From Bacteriovorax sp. (GTDB lineage: Bacteria > Bdellovibrionota > Bacteriovoracia > Bacteriovoracales > Bacteriovoracaceae), in the NCBI GenBank assembly GCA_018060625.1, contig JAGOVS010000005.1, positions 1 through 59,624 of the forward strand: a stretch of 59,624 bases of DNA. Direction: 5' to 3'. How positions within the stretch are numbered: position 1 is the stretch's first letter; each line of letters begins with the position of its first letter. The translations under genes were made by a program, and so were the position numbers. Under the pieces are notes generated by a model. That model had not been told where the DNA came from. It searched no databases and worked only from the letters and a program-made list of their open reading frames with translations. Positions 27,188-35,195 of the stretch are shown here, in pieces.

Positions 27188-28111
27188 ATGAAATTTAAAA
27201 TGATTCTCAGTCTTTTTTGTCTAACTTCTTTTCTTCAAACAGCGGCAGAAGCTAAAATCCTAGATAAAATAGCGGCCATCATTGATGAAAACATTATTAC
27301 ATTGTCACAAATCAACCGAATAAATAAAAATTTGGCAATCAAGAAAAGTGTCGCTCCAATGATTTATGACAAGAGCAGCTTTACAACGGATGAGCTTTTA
27401 ACTATTTCCATTAATAAGTTCCTTATTCGATCAAAACTAACTGAACTTGGCTACACAATCTCTGATGATCAAGTTGAAGCGCAAATTAAGACGAACGAAA
27501 AGCGTCTGAATGTTGACCGCAAATCTCTTATGAATTTTCTCAAGGAGCAAGGTTCAACTTTTGACGAGTATTTTGAAACTTTACGCGAAGCTATTGAATA
27601 CAGTTATTTTATTAATCGAGTAATCTCACCAAGCATTTCCATTTCTGATCAAGATGTTAAAAATACCTATTTTAAAAACAACATCAAAGACTCTCGTCTT
27701 AATTTCAAATATACTCTAATCGATTACAGTATCTCTAAAGACGTTTTGCCCAAATCAGATAAAAATAAAATGGAAGAGGTGGTCAAACAGTATCGCGTCA
27801 ACTCTGTTTTACCTGAAGCTTATTCAACTCTTACTACGGCAAACCTTGATGAAATAACAGAAGAGGGGATTGCCTCAGAGCTTAAAAACCTCCTTAAGCA
27901 AACTGACGAAGGATCTCTTTCTGCGCCAATCATGCTTAACGCCCAACTTCATGTTTTCTATATTGCCAAAAAAGATCTCGTCGAATCTGAAGCTTTTGCC
28001 AAACAAAAAGACAAAATTCGTGAAGAACTCTTTGATGTCGCCGTTAAGAATGAAGCTGGGTTATGGGTTGATCGCGAGAGAAACAAACATTATATTAAAA
28101 TTTCTCTCTGA
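27188..28111 (+). CDS. SurA-like periplasmic chaperone, apparently without a parvulin domain
   Basis: 307 aa from the ATG at 27188, preceded by an AGAGTGGG ribosome site; a GTG at 27179 is the alternative start. The signal peptide MKFKMILSLFCLTSFLQTAAEA is followed by KILDKIAAIIDENIITLSQI, the characteristic SurA N-terminal start, and a SurA_N helical region to about residue 150. The C-terminal half lacks the parvulin blocks (no HI(L/V)-R and GG-(D/E)-LG motifs), so it looks like a chaperone module only. pdxA follows after 14 nt; surA-pdxA is a known arrangement in Proteobacteria, supporting the SurA relationship. Confidence 0.85.
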   Translation: MKFKMILSLFCLTSFLQTAAEAKILDKIAAIIDENIITLSQINRINKNLAIKKSVAPMIYDKSSFTTDELLTISINKFLIRSKLTELGYTISDDQVEAQIKTNEKRLNVDRKSLMNFLKEQGSTFDEYFETLREAIEYSYFINRVISPSISISDQDVKNTYFKNNIKDSRLNFKYTLIDYSISKDVLPKSDKNKMEEVVKQYRVNSVLPEAYSTLTTANLDEITEEGIASELKNLLKQTDEGSLSAPIMLNAQLHVFYIAKKDLVESEAFAKQKDKIREELFDVAVKNEAGLWVDRERNKHYIKISL

Positions 28112-28125
28112 TCAAAGGCTGAGAA

Positions 28126-29028
28126 ATGATTTACGTTACAGAAGGCCATGAATCAGGAATTGGCCTTGAAATTTTTCTTAAATCATTTCTACTTCTCACA
28201 AGAGAAGAAAAAAAACTTATTCGATTGGTCGTTAAAAAAGCGGACCTGCAAAAAAACTTTATCTCCTTAAGTCTAAACCCAAAACTCTTTAATGATCTTA
28301 CGATTATAGATAATATCGAAAGCACTCGTTTTTCATCAACAAACTCCCTTTTAACCACCCTGAGCATGATAAAGGGAGACGATATCATGATCACATTGCC
28401 GACTTCTAAAGATCAATTGATTTTAAAGAATGTCAACCAAGCTGGATACACCGAATTTTTTCGAACTTATTTTAAAAATAAAAATATTTCCATGACATTC
28501 AAAGCTCTATCGCAAAATGTACTTCTTATCACTGACCACATTCCTTTAAAAAAAGTAGCAGATGAAATTACGGCAGACCTTATTTATAAAAAAGTGGATC
28601 TGACATTAACTCATTCAAAAAAATTCTTTTTACCTTTTGATGAAGTTATCTTTTCTGGCATAAACCCTCATGCTGGTGAAAATGGCATTTTGGGACATGA
28701 AGAAAAGGAAATTAATACCGCCATTAGTGAGCTTCAAAATAATCATGGATCAATCTTTAAAGGCCCATTCTCAGGAGACATTTTACACCATCATCAAGAT
28801 AATTCTAAAAATCAACTCTTTGTTTATATGTATCATGACCAGGGTCTTGGTCAGTTCAAGTCACGATATGGTCTTATTGGACTCAATATCACGTTTGGTT
28901 TACCCTTTTTACGTCTAAGTGTTGATCACGGCACAGCTTTTGAATTATATGGTAAGAATAAGGCCAATATTTCTGGAATGCTTTATCTTCTAAAAACATG
29001 CTTTGAGGTGATCAATGTCAATCAATGA
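28126..29028 (+). CDS. pdxA: 4-hydroxythreonine-4-phosphate dehydrogenase-like protein (PdxA family)
   Basis: PdxA oxidises 4-phosphohydroxythreonine in deoxyxylulose-dependent pyridoxal phosphate synthesis. Seen here in 300 aa: ESGIGLEI at the start (usual PAGIGPE), TLPTSK (usual TAPISK), the three metal-ligand His positions His138 (DHIPL), His182 (NPHAGENG) and His237 (MYHDQG) with the same spacing as His166/211/266 of E. coli, and LNITFGLPFLRLSVDHGTAF. It is about 30 residues shorter than usual, mostly N-terminally. The substrate-binding GHTE motif reads GYTE (Tyr108), and the N-terminal half is poorly conserved, so altered substrate or activity is possible. It overlaps uvrA by 14 nt. Confidence 0.88.
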   Translation: MIYVTEGHESGIGLEIFLKSFLLLTREEKKLIRLVVKKADLQKNFISLSLNPKLFNDLTIIDNIESTRFSSTNSLLTTLSMIKGDDIMITLPTSKDQLILKNVNQAGYTEFFRTYFKNKNISMTFKALSQNVLLITDHIPLKKVADEITADLIYKKVDLTLTHSKKFFLPFDEVIFSGINPHAGENGILGHEEKEINTAISELQNNHGSIFKGPFSGDILHHHQDNSKNQLFVYMYHDQGLGQFKSRYGLIGLNITFGLPFLRLSVDHGTAFELYGKNKANISGMLYLLKTCFEVINVNQ

Positions 29029-31831
29029 AATTACTATAGTAAAAGCTGCCGTCCATAATCTCCAAAATGTTACTATTAGCATCCCAAAGAACACCCTAAC
29101 AGTTATTACCGGTCCCTCTGGATCGGGAAAATCATCGTTGGCCTTTGATACAATCTATGTAGAGGGTCAACGGCGTTATATTGAATCTCTTTCAAGTTAT
29201 GCCAGACAATTTCTAGGGCAATATCAGCCACCTGAAGTTGAATCCATTACGGGGCTCTCTCCATCAATTGCCATTGATCAAAAAACATCAAGTAAAAATC
29301 CGAGATCAACAGTTGGAACAACGACTGAAATTTACGATTACTTAAGAGTGCTTTACGCGCGTATTGGTACTCTTTATGATCCAGAAACGGGACTTGAGGT
29401 AAGACGATATACTCCGACTCAAATCACTAAAGAAGTTATAAAGTTAGGAGAAAAAACAAAAATACAAATCCTCGCACCCATTCCTTATAATGACAAAATT
29501 AAATTTCGTGATCTTTTATCTAAATTCCTCACCATGGGGTTTTCTCGCGCTCGCCTTGATGGTGAATTTATCCAAATGGACGAGGGCACCAAAGCTCCAA
29601 AGGGAAAATTTAAATTCGATATTATTGTCGATAGAATTATACTTAAAAATGATATTGAAAAACGTCTGGCCGATTCCATTGAATATGCTCTAAAGCTTGG
29701 TGAGGGTAATGTTGCGATTTTAGTTGATGATAAAAAAGAGCTCACTTTTTCGGAACATAACAAATCCACAAAAGGGGATAAAGTATTTCCAGAACTTGAA
29801 CCTCGTTTATTTTCTTTCAACTCACCGATCGGTGCTTGTGAAATTTGCAATGGACTCGGGGAAACTAAAACCTTCGATATCGACTTAATGATTTTTGACG
29901 AAAATCTTCCCCTTCTTGAGGGTGCGATCACACCACTTTCAAAAAGAAATTCTTTTCTTTATAAAATGGTTGAGACCATTGCCAACGAAGAGGGAATTGA
30001 AATCACCGGCCCCTTTAAAAAACTACCTAAGAAATTTACCAACATCCTCTTTAATGGTTCCGACAAGGTTTATCGCTATTCCTTTACATCAGAAAATTCC
30101 CATTTTGAGTTCTCTAAGGCCTTTCCTGGCCTTTCTGCTTGGTTAGAAAAAAAATTCTTAGAATCTGGTTCAGATAAAGTTCGAATCGAATTAGAAAAAT
30201 TCATGAATATAAAGACATGTCCGAGTTGTCATGGTTTACGCTTAAACCGCATCGCTCTTTCAACAAAGATTGGCGATAAGCACATCATGGATCTTTGCAC
30301 TCTTTCTATTGCTGAATGCTTTGACTATCTTCATTCTATAAAGCTTGAAGGAGAAAAAAAGATCATTGCAGACAAATTACTTAAGGAAATCGTTTCTCGA
30401 TTAAAGTTTCTTCTCGATGTCGGCCTTAATTATTTAACTCTTAATCGTGGGGCCATGACATTATCAGGAGGAGAATCTCAAAGAATACGCTTGGCCACTC
30501 AAATCGGTTCTGCTCTTTCTGGTGTTCTCTACGTTCTAGATGAACCAAGTATTGGTCTTCATCAAAGAGATAACGATCGTCTCATCAAAACACTTAAGTC
30601 TTTACGTGATATAGGAAACACTGTCTTGGTGGTGGAGCATGACGAAGACACAATGCTTGCTTCTGATTATTTAATAGACATGGGGCCAGGCGCCGGTATT
30701 CACGGAGGAAAAGTTGTTTCACATGGAACCTTACCGCAAATTTTAAAAGACAAGAAATCCCTTACGGCTAAATATCTTTCCGGTGAACTTCGAATTCAAA
30801 CACCTTCAACGAGAAAAAAAGCTTCAAAGTTCCTTAAACTCAATGGAGCTAACGAGCACAATATTAAGAATCTCACCGTTTCCATTCCCCTTGGAGGACT
30901 AGTTTGCGTCTCTGGTGTTAGTGGTTCAGGAAAATCAACCCTTATCCACCGCATTTTAGTTCCTGCTGTTAAAACACATTTAACAAATACTCACAAAACT
31001 CTTTACCAAAAGGCCAATTATAATTCTTTAACTGGTATTGATGAAATTAAAACGGTAATTGAATTAGACCAATCTCCAATAGGAAGAACCCCTCATTCAA
31101 ATCCAGCAACATACACCGGCCTTTTTGATGATATTCGAGATATTTTTGCTTCCACAAATGAATCCCAAATTCGCGGTTACAAAACAGGGCGTTTTAGTTT
31201 CAATGTTAAAGGTGGACGTTGTGAGGAGTGCGAAGGCAATGGAGTAAAGAAAATTGAAATGCACTTTCTACCAGATGTTTATATCACCTGTAATGACTGT
31301 AAAGGAAGTCGCTATAACCCTGAGACGTTATCAGTTCTTTATAAAGGGAAAAATATTTCTGAAATCCTCGACATGTCTATTGAAGAAGGAGCTGAGTTCT
31401 TTAAAAATCATACAAAGCTCTCACGTGTTTTATCGACTTTAAATTCTGTGGGTCTGGGCTACATGAAACTCGGTCAACCCGCCACCACTCTTTCTGGTGG
31501 TGAAGCTCAACGCTTAAAACTTTCTCGCGAACTCTCTAAACGCACCAAAGGCCATTGTCTTTATGTCCTCGATGAACCTACAACTGGCCTTCATTTTCAA
31601 GATATTAAGATTTTGCTTGCGGCCCTTCAACAACTTGTTGAGCAAGGTCATACACTCTTAATTATCGAGCATAATCTCGATGTGATTAAAACCGCTGATT
31701 GGGTCATTGATCTTGGCCCCGAAGGTGGGAGTGGAGGAGGGGAGATTGTAGCAGAAGGCACACCCGAGCAAGTGGCCAAGAATACAAAATCCCATACTGG
31801 AAAATATTTAAAAAAAGTTCTTAAAGTATGA
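29015..31831 (+). CDS. uvrA: Excinuclease ABC subunit UvrA
   Basis: Damage-sensing ATPase of nucleotide excision repair, 938 aa, the normal length. There are two ABC ATPase modules with Walker A GPSGSGKSSLAFDT (near residue 33) and GVSGSGKSTLIHRI (near 635), and two signature regions LSGGESQRIRLATQIGSAL and LSGGEAQRLKLSRELSK, each followed by VLDEPS/VLDEPT. Zinc-binding Cys pairs are present: CEIC...CPSC in the first half and CEEC-x19-CNDC in the second. The start is ATG with GAGGTG upstream, inside the end of pdxA. Confidence 0.98.
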   Translation: MSINEITIVKAAVHNLQNVTISIPKNTLTVITGPSGSGKSSLAFDTIYVEGQRRYIESLSSYARQFLGQYQPPEVESITGLSPSIAIDQKTSSKNPRSTVGTTTEIYDYLRVLYARIGTLYDPETGLEVRRYTPTQITKEVIKLGEKTKIQILAPIPYNDKIKFRDLLSKFLTMGFSRARLDGEFIQMDEGTKAPKGKFKFDIIVDRIILKNDIEKRLADSIEYALKLGEGNVAILVDDKKELTFSEHNKSTKGDKVFPELEPRLFSFNSPIGACEICNGLGETKTFDIDLMIFDENLPLLEGAITPLSKRNSFLYKMVETIANEEGIEITGPFKKLPKKFTNILFNGSDKVYRYSFTSENSHFEFSKAFPGLSAWLEKKFLESGSDKVRIELEKFMNIKTCPSCHGLRLNRIALSTKIGDKHIMDLCTLSIAECFDYLHSIKLEGEKKIIADKLLKEIVSRLKFLLDVGLNYLTLNRGAMTLSGGESQRIRLATQIGSALSGVLYVLDEPSIGLHQRDNDRLIKTLKSLRDIGNTVLVVEHDEDTMLASDYLIDMGPGAGIHGGKVVSHGTLPQILKDKKSLTAKYLSGELRIQTPSTRKKASKFLKLNGANEHNIKNLTVSIPLGGLVCVSGVSGSGKSTLIHRILVPAVKTHLTNTHKTLYQKANYNSLTGIDEIKTVIELDQSPIGRTPHSNPATYTGLFDDIRDIFASTNESQIRGYKTGRFSFNVKGGRCEECEGNGVKKIEMHFLPDVYITCNDCKGSRYNPETLSVLYKGKNISEILDMSIEEGAEFFKNHTKLSRVLSTLNSVGLGYMKLGQPATTLSGGEAQRLKLSRELSKRTKGHCLYVLDEPTTGLHFQDIKILLAALQQLVEQGHTLLIIEHNLDVIKTADWVIDLGPEGGSGGGEIVAEGTPEQVAKNTKSHTGKYLKKVLKV

Positions 31832-32583
31832 TTGAAATTACTGAATCCTCTGATATTCGTATTACCGAATTTACTCATTTAAGAGATCGAGTTCTTCATG
31901 ACAAAAACTTAATTGTTTGTGAGTCTGAAAAATTATATTTGCAACTTATCCACAATCAGCGTCCCGCATTGAAGACTTTATCCACAAAGAAATTTGCGGA
32001 AAAATATCAATTAACGAGCAATCTAAATTTTTTTGCATCAAAAAATATTTTAGAATCTATTGCGGGTTTTAAAATTGAATTCGACGTTCTCTTTCTTATT
32101 GAAAAGCCTGCTGATTACGAACTTTTTCAATTAGACGATCATATTATCTTATTAAATGGTCTCTCCTCTCCAGAGAACGTTGGGAGCATTGTAAGATCTG
32201 CCGCTGCTTTTAAGGTAAATTCCATTATTACTGATGAAAAAACGTGTTCTCCATTTCTAAGAAGGTGCATTCGTGTCTCCATGGGGAATATTTTTTCTAT
32301 GAGAACTTATCATTCCCATAATATTCGTCGAGACCTTTTAGCGCTTAAGAATTTGGGATATTCAATTATCTCAACGGCCAACATTGACCGATCTCTTGAT
32401 CTTAAGACCTTTCAATTTCCCTCTAGAGTTGTATTGATTATTGGCAGTGAAGGTCATGGAATAGATCATGATATATTAGATATCTCTGATTTTATCCTTA
32501 AGATTAAAATTGATCCGCAAGTTGCCCACTTGAATGCTTCAAATGCGGCTTCTATTTTCCTTTCACGTCTTAGTATATTATAA
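31828..32583 (+). CDS. TrmH-family (SpoU) RNA 2'-O-methyltransferase
   Basis: 251 aa with the three SPOUT/SpoU motifs in the C-terminal half: motif 1 LLNGLSSPENVGSIVRSAAA (about 108-127), motif 2 VLIIGSEGHGID (about 200) and motif 3 HLNASNAASIFLSRL at the end, where the usual SLNVSVAA is altered. These build the trefoil-knot SAM site. The N-terminal part resembles the small substrate-binding domain of 23S rRNA or tRNA methylases of this family. The exact RNA target cannot be read from sequence. The ATG overlaps the uvrA stop by 4 nt; a strong hairpin follows immediately. Confidence 0.9.
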   Translation: MIEITESSDIRITEFTHLRDRVLHDKNLIVCESEKLYLQLIHNQRPALKTLSTKKFAEKYQLTSNLNFFASKNILESIAGFKIEFDVLFLIEKPADYELFQLDDHIILLNGLSSPENVGSIVRSAAAFKVNSIITDEKTCSPFLRRCIRVSMGNIFSMRTYHSHNIRRDLLALKNLGYSIISTANIDRSLDLKTFQFPSRVVLIIGSEGHGIDHDILDISDFILKIKIDPQVAHLNASNAASIFLSRLSIL

Positions 32584-32584
32584 A

Positions 32585-32611
32585 AAAGGGGAGCTTAAAA
32601 AGCTCCCCTTT
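32585..32611. terminator. Bidirectional rho-independent terminator
   Basis: A 12-bp perfect stem (AAAGGGGAGCTT paired with AAGCTCCCCTTT) closes a 3-nt AAA loop between the convergent methyltransferase and atpE genes. The flanks are A-rich on the left and partly T-rich on the right, so it best serves as an intrinsic terminator for atpE transcripts (minus strand gives a U run), and probably for both directions. Confidence 0.85.
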
Positions 32612-32641
32612 CGTAACTATCATGAATTTTTTTATAAAAAA

Positions 32642-32950
32642 TTACACAAGGAATGTAGAGATAAGCGCGAAAATAACAAGTGATTCCATAAGAGCAAGAC
32701 CAAGAATCATTGGAGTTTGGATCTTGTCTGCTGCAGATGGGTTACGAGCGATACCATCTAGAGCAACAGCTGCTGCTTTAGATTGTGCTTGTGTTCCACC
32801 GTAAACTGCGATTCCAAGAGCAAAAAAGTAAGAGATGTACTTGAATGACTTTTCAGACATTCCACCAGCAGCACCTTGTGCGAATACTTGGCTAGATACT
32901 AGAAGTGCAAAAAGAATGAAAGCTAAGATAACTGGGATTTTCTTTGACAT
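32642..32950 (-). CDS. atpE: F-type ATP synthase subunit c
   Basis: Ring-forming ion-carrying subunit of F0, 102 aa. Residues 1-24 form a signal-peptide-like extension (LVSSQVFA-Q), followed by two membrane helices joined by a polar ARNPS loop. The ion-binding Glu is Glu89 in LMESLVIFAL. Aligned on the loop Arg, Gln56 and Ser90 sit where Na+-binding c subunits carry Gln32 and Ser66. The usual GxGxGxG helix-packing motif is replaced by mixed small residues (GGTQAQSKAAA). Downstream end of the minus-strand run from gyrA. See findings. Confidence 0.97.
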   Translation of the reverse strand: MSKKIPVILAFILFALLVSSQVFAQGAAGGMSEKSFKYISYFFALGIAVYGGTQAQSKAAAVALDGIARNPSAADKIQTPMILGLALMESLVIFALISTFLV

Positions 32951-32987
32951 AAATGTCTCCTCAAAAAAGTTAATAATTTGGTTTCAA

Positions 32988-33806
32988 TTAGTGATGTGCA
33001 TGCTGTTCACCATGATCGTGGTGAGCAGTAGCTAAACTAACATAGACCATTGATAGCATAATAAAAACGTAAGCTTGAATAAATGAAACAAGTAAACCTA
33101 AAAGCATGAACACAACAGGAACTGCAAGTGGTGCTAAGTTTGAAAATGTTCCTAAGACCATATGATCCCCGTACATGTTTCCATAAAGACGAAGGGCCAA
33201 AGAAACAGGACGAATACAAGTAGAGATGATTTCAATGGGGAAAATGAGAATTGCCATGTACCAAAGAGGTCCAGCAAAATGCTTTAGATAATTAAGCGTT
33301 CCTAATTCCTTACATCCCTTAATATTGAAATAAAGGAATGAAAAAACACCAAGAGCAAGTGTTGTATTAATTGATTCCGTAGGAGGTAAAAATCCTGGAA
33401 TTAAGCCAATTGCATTTGAAAGAAAGATCAGAATGAAAATTGTTGCAATATAAGAAAAATATTTTGGGGCATCTTTTTCCCCTAAAACAGCACGACATTG
33501 AGTCATGATAAAAGATCCATACAGTTCTGTGATATTCTTAAACGTGATTCCCTTATCAGGAACAAGGGCAGCATCCTTATTGTTTGTTTTTGATCTATAT
33601 AAAAGAGCTGCAATCACTAAAAGAACACAAATAAGAAGGAAAGTTAAAATGTGTTCATAATGATGAATTTCTTGATGATGAAACGCTTCTTCAATTCCAG
33701 TTACTTTTGCCACTTGAGAAAGCCAGGTAAAACCATCACTTGCTAGTGCACTTGTGCTTTGAAGACCGATTAAACTCAATAGACTTAAAATGAAGTATTT
33801 TTTCAT
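32988..33806 (-). CDS. atpB: F-type ATP synthase subunit a
   Basis: Stator channel subunit of F0, 272 aa. The N-terminus MKKYFILSLLSLIGLQSTSALA is a signal peptide. The core motif EIISTCIRPVSLALRLYGNM contains the essential Arg of helix 4/5 (near residue 200), and SFIQAYVFIMLSMVYVSLAT is the last helix. The C-terminus is His-rich (HHDHGEQHAHH). It begins directly at the stop of the AtpI-like gene and is 37 nt upstream of atpE. Confidence 0.97.
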   Translation of the reverse strand: MKKYFILSLLSLIGLQSTSALASDGFTWLSQVAKVTGIEEAFHHQEIHHYEHILTFLLICVLLVIAALLYRSKTNNKDAALVPDKGITFKNITELYGSFIMTQCRAVLGEKDAPKYFSYIATIFILIFLSNAIGLIPGFLPPTESINTTLALGVFSFLYFNIKGCKELGTLNYLKHFAGPLWYMAILIFPIEIISTCIRPVSLALRLYGNMYGDHMVLGTFSNLAPLAVPVVFMLLGLLVSFIQAYVFIMLSMVYVSLATAHHDHGEQHAHH

Positions 33807-34199
33807 TTATTTTGATCCTTTTTCCGCCCCAGTTTGATCAATTCTCTTATCAAAACTTAGGTAGAGGACTGCGATTTGTAATACGTAAATTAGTACAGGA
33901 ATAATTATCCTATTTCCCATAATATGTACACCAAAACTTAAAGCCGTAACCACCAAAAGCAATTTGCCAATGGTCATCATAACCATATTTCCTTTAACTA
34001 CCGGAGTCCCATCTGCTGCATTTTGTGTTACACCCCGCACGACATTGACAAGCATCCACTGATTTAGGCACGCGGCACTAAAAACGATTAGCATGACAAA
34101 TCTTTCATCATTTGATCGAGCCAGAAAAAATGCGAGGCCGAGAAGCAAAAGAGAGAGGAGTGTATATTTAAATAAATTAACCTTTGCGCCTGTATGCAT
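33807..34199 (-). CDS. AtpI-like ATP synthase accessory protein
   Basis: 130 aa with four predicted membrane helices (about 10-25, 33-52, 74-93, 100-117) and a Lys-rich tail. Its position directly before atpB and its size fit the ATP synthase I / AtpI family, which aids c-ring assembly or Mg2+ supply. Sequence identity to the family is weak by eye, so the assignment rests mostly on context. Confidence 0.75.
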   Translation of the reverse strand: MHTGAKVNLFKYTLLSLLLLGLAFFLARSNDERFVMLIVFSAACLNQWMLVNVVRGVTQNAADGTPVVKGNMVMMTIGKLLLVVTALSFGVHIMGNRIIIPVLIYVLQIAVLYLSFDKRIDQTGAEKGSK

Positions 34200-34377
34200 A
34201 ATAAACCATCAAAAACAACATTCCCCCAATTATTGAGAGAAAAAGTAAAACCGCTTGAGTTTGAGTTAATATATGCATTTTCGTCAATTGCATAGACCCC
34301 CAGACTGCTACAAATATAGTGGAAGGCAAACTCATGGCAATTCCCATTATTTGCAACCATTTACGATTTGGCATCAT
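34177..34377 (-). CDS. Small AtpZ/AtpQ-like two-helix membrane protein
   Basis: 66 aa with two membrane helices (about 9-27 and 40-60) and a basic C-terminus (YYAYRRKG). Small two-helix proteins of the ATPase_gene1/AtpZ group occur before atpI and atpB in many operons and are thought to act with AtpI in an ion-supply or assembly role. Here it overlaps atpI by 23 nt and the TPR lipoprotein gene by 4 nt, which supports a genuine translated gene. The name is inferred from context. Confidence 0.7.
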   Translation of the reverse strand: MMPNRKWLQIMGIAMSLPSTIFVAVWGSMQLTKMHILTQTQAVLLFLSIIGGMLFLMVYYAYRRKG

Positions 34378-35195
34378 CGTCTCCGAGAAACTCTTCGTTC
34401 ATAAAGGGCCTTAAGTCTATTTTGAATAACATCAGGGTTTGGATAGTCATTCGCTATTGAATAATAAATATCGTAGGCCATTTTTAAATTATCTGTAGAC
34501 TCGTAAATATTTGCGACTAAGAATTTTGCCTGAACAATATATTCTTTTTTAACTTCTCTCTTTAAGTATTCTGACCAAAGAAAAAGTGATTTGTTAAAAT
34601 CTCTTTTTTCAAAATAAATTAACCCTAAATAATAAAAGGATCGAACAAAAAATTCATGATTGGGATCACTCTGAATTGAAGTTAACTGCTTAATGGCATT
34701 TTCAGTGTCATTTAAAAAGTAGTAGGCTAGGGCCATTTGGAGTTGAAAATAATCGTATCGCTTTAACTTGGGTGTAAATTCTGAAAGCTTGATATAGTTT
34801 TTGACTGCTTCTTTGTAATTTTTGCGATAATTAAAATTGATTTCCGCTAATTTCTCTTCTGTTTTGATTAACCATAAGGGATCTTCCGTTAGCTCCTTAA
34901 CTTCGTTATAATAATAGACTGATTTTTTATACTCGCCTAAATATATTGAATAAAGCTCACCCAATTGATAACAAATTTTTAATCTTAAGTCGGGTCCTGG
35001 ATTACTTTTTAATATGTCTTCGTAAAGAAATGCCGCTTTTTTGTATTTTTGTTCAGTGATGTAGTTCTGGGCATCAATAATTTTACGATTTATTGGCGGT
35101 GTAAAATCACATGAAGTCATAATACTAGTCACAGCGAAAACCGTGACTAGTAAAAAGACTTGTAGAAATAATTTATTCTGTTTTTGGTGCTTCAT
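34374..35195 (-). CDS. TPR-repeat lipoprotein
   Basis: 273 aa. The N-terminus is a lipoprotein signal (hydrophobic LFLQVFLLVTVFAVTSIMTSC with Cys29 as the likely lipidated residue). After it come tetratricopeptide-like helical pairs (YKKAAFLYEDILKSNPGPDL, then four or five more) and a basic end (RRVSRRR). It starts inside the 3' end of gyrA (23-nt overlap), so it is translationally coupled between gyrA and the F0 genes. Its role is unknown; the context may simply reflect shared transcription. Confidence 0.88.
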   Translation of the reverse strand: MKHQKQNKLFLQVFLLVTVFAVTSIMTSCDFTPPINRKIIDAQNYITEQKYKKAAFLYEDILKSNPGPDLRLKICYQLGELYSIYLGEYKKSVYYYNEVKELTEDPLWLIKTEEKLAEINFNYRKNYKEAVKNYIKLSEFTPKLKRYDYFQLQMALAYYFLNDTENAIKQLTSIQSDPNHEFFVRSFYYLGLIYFEKRDFNKSLFLWSEYLKREVKKEYIVQAKFLVANIYESTDNLKMAYDIYYSIANDYPNPDVIQNRLKALYERRVSRRR

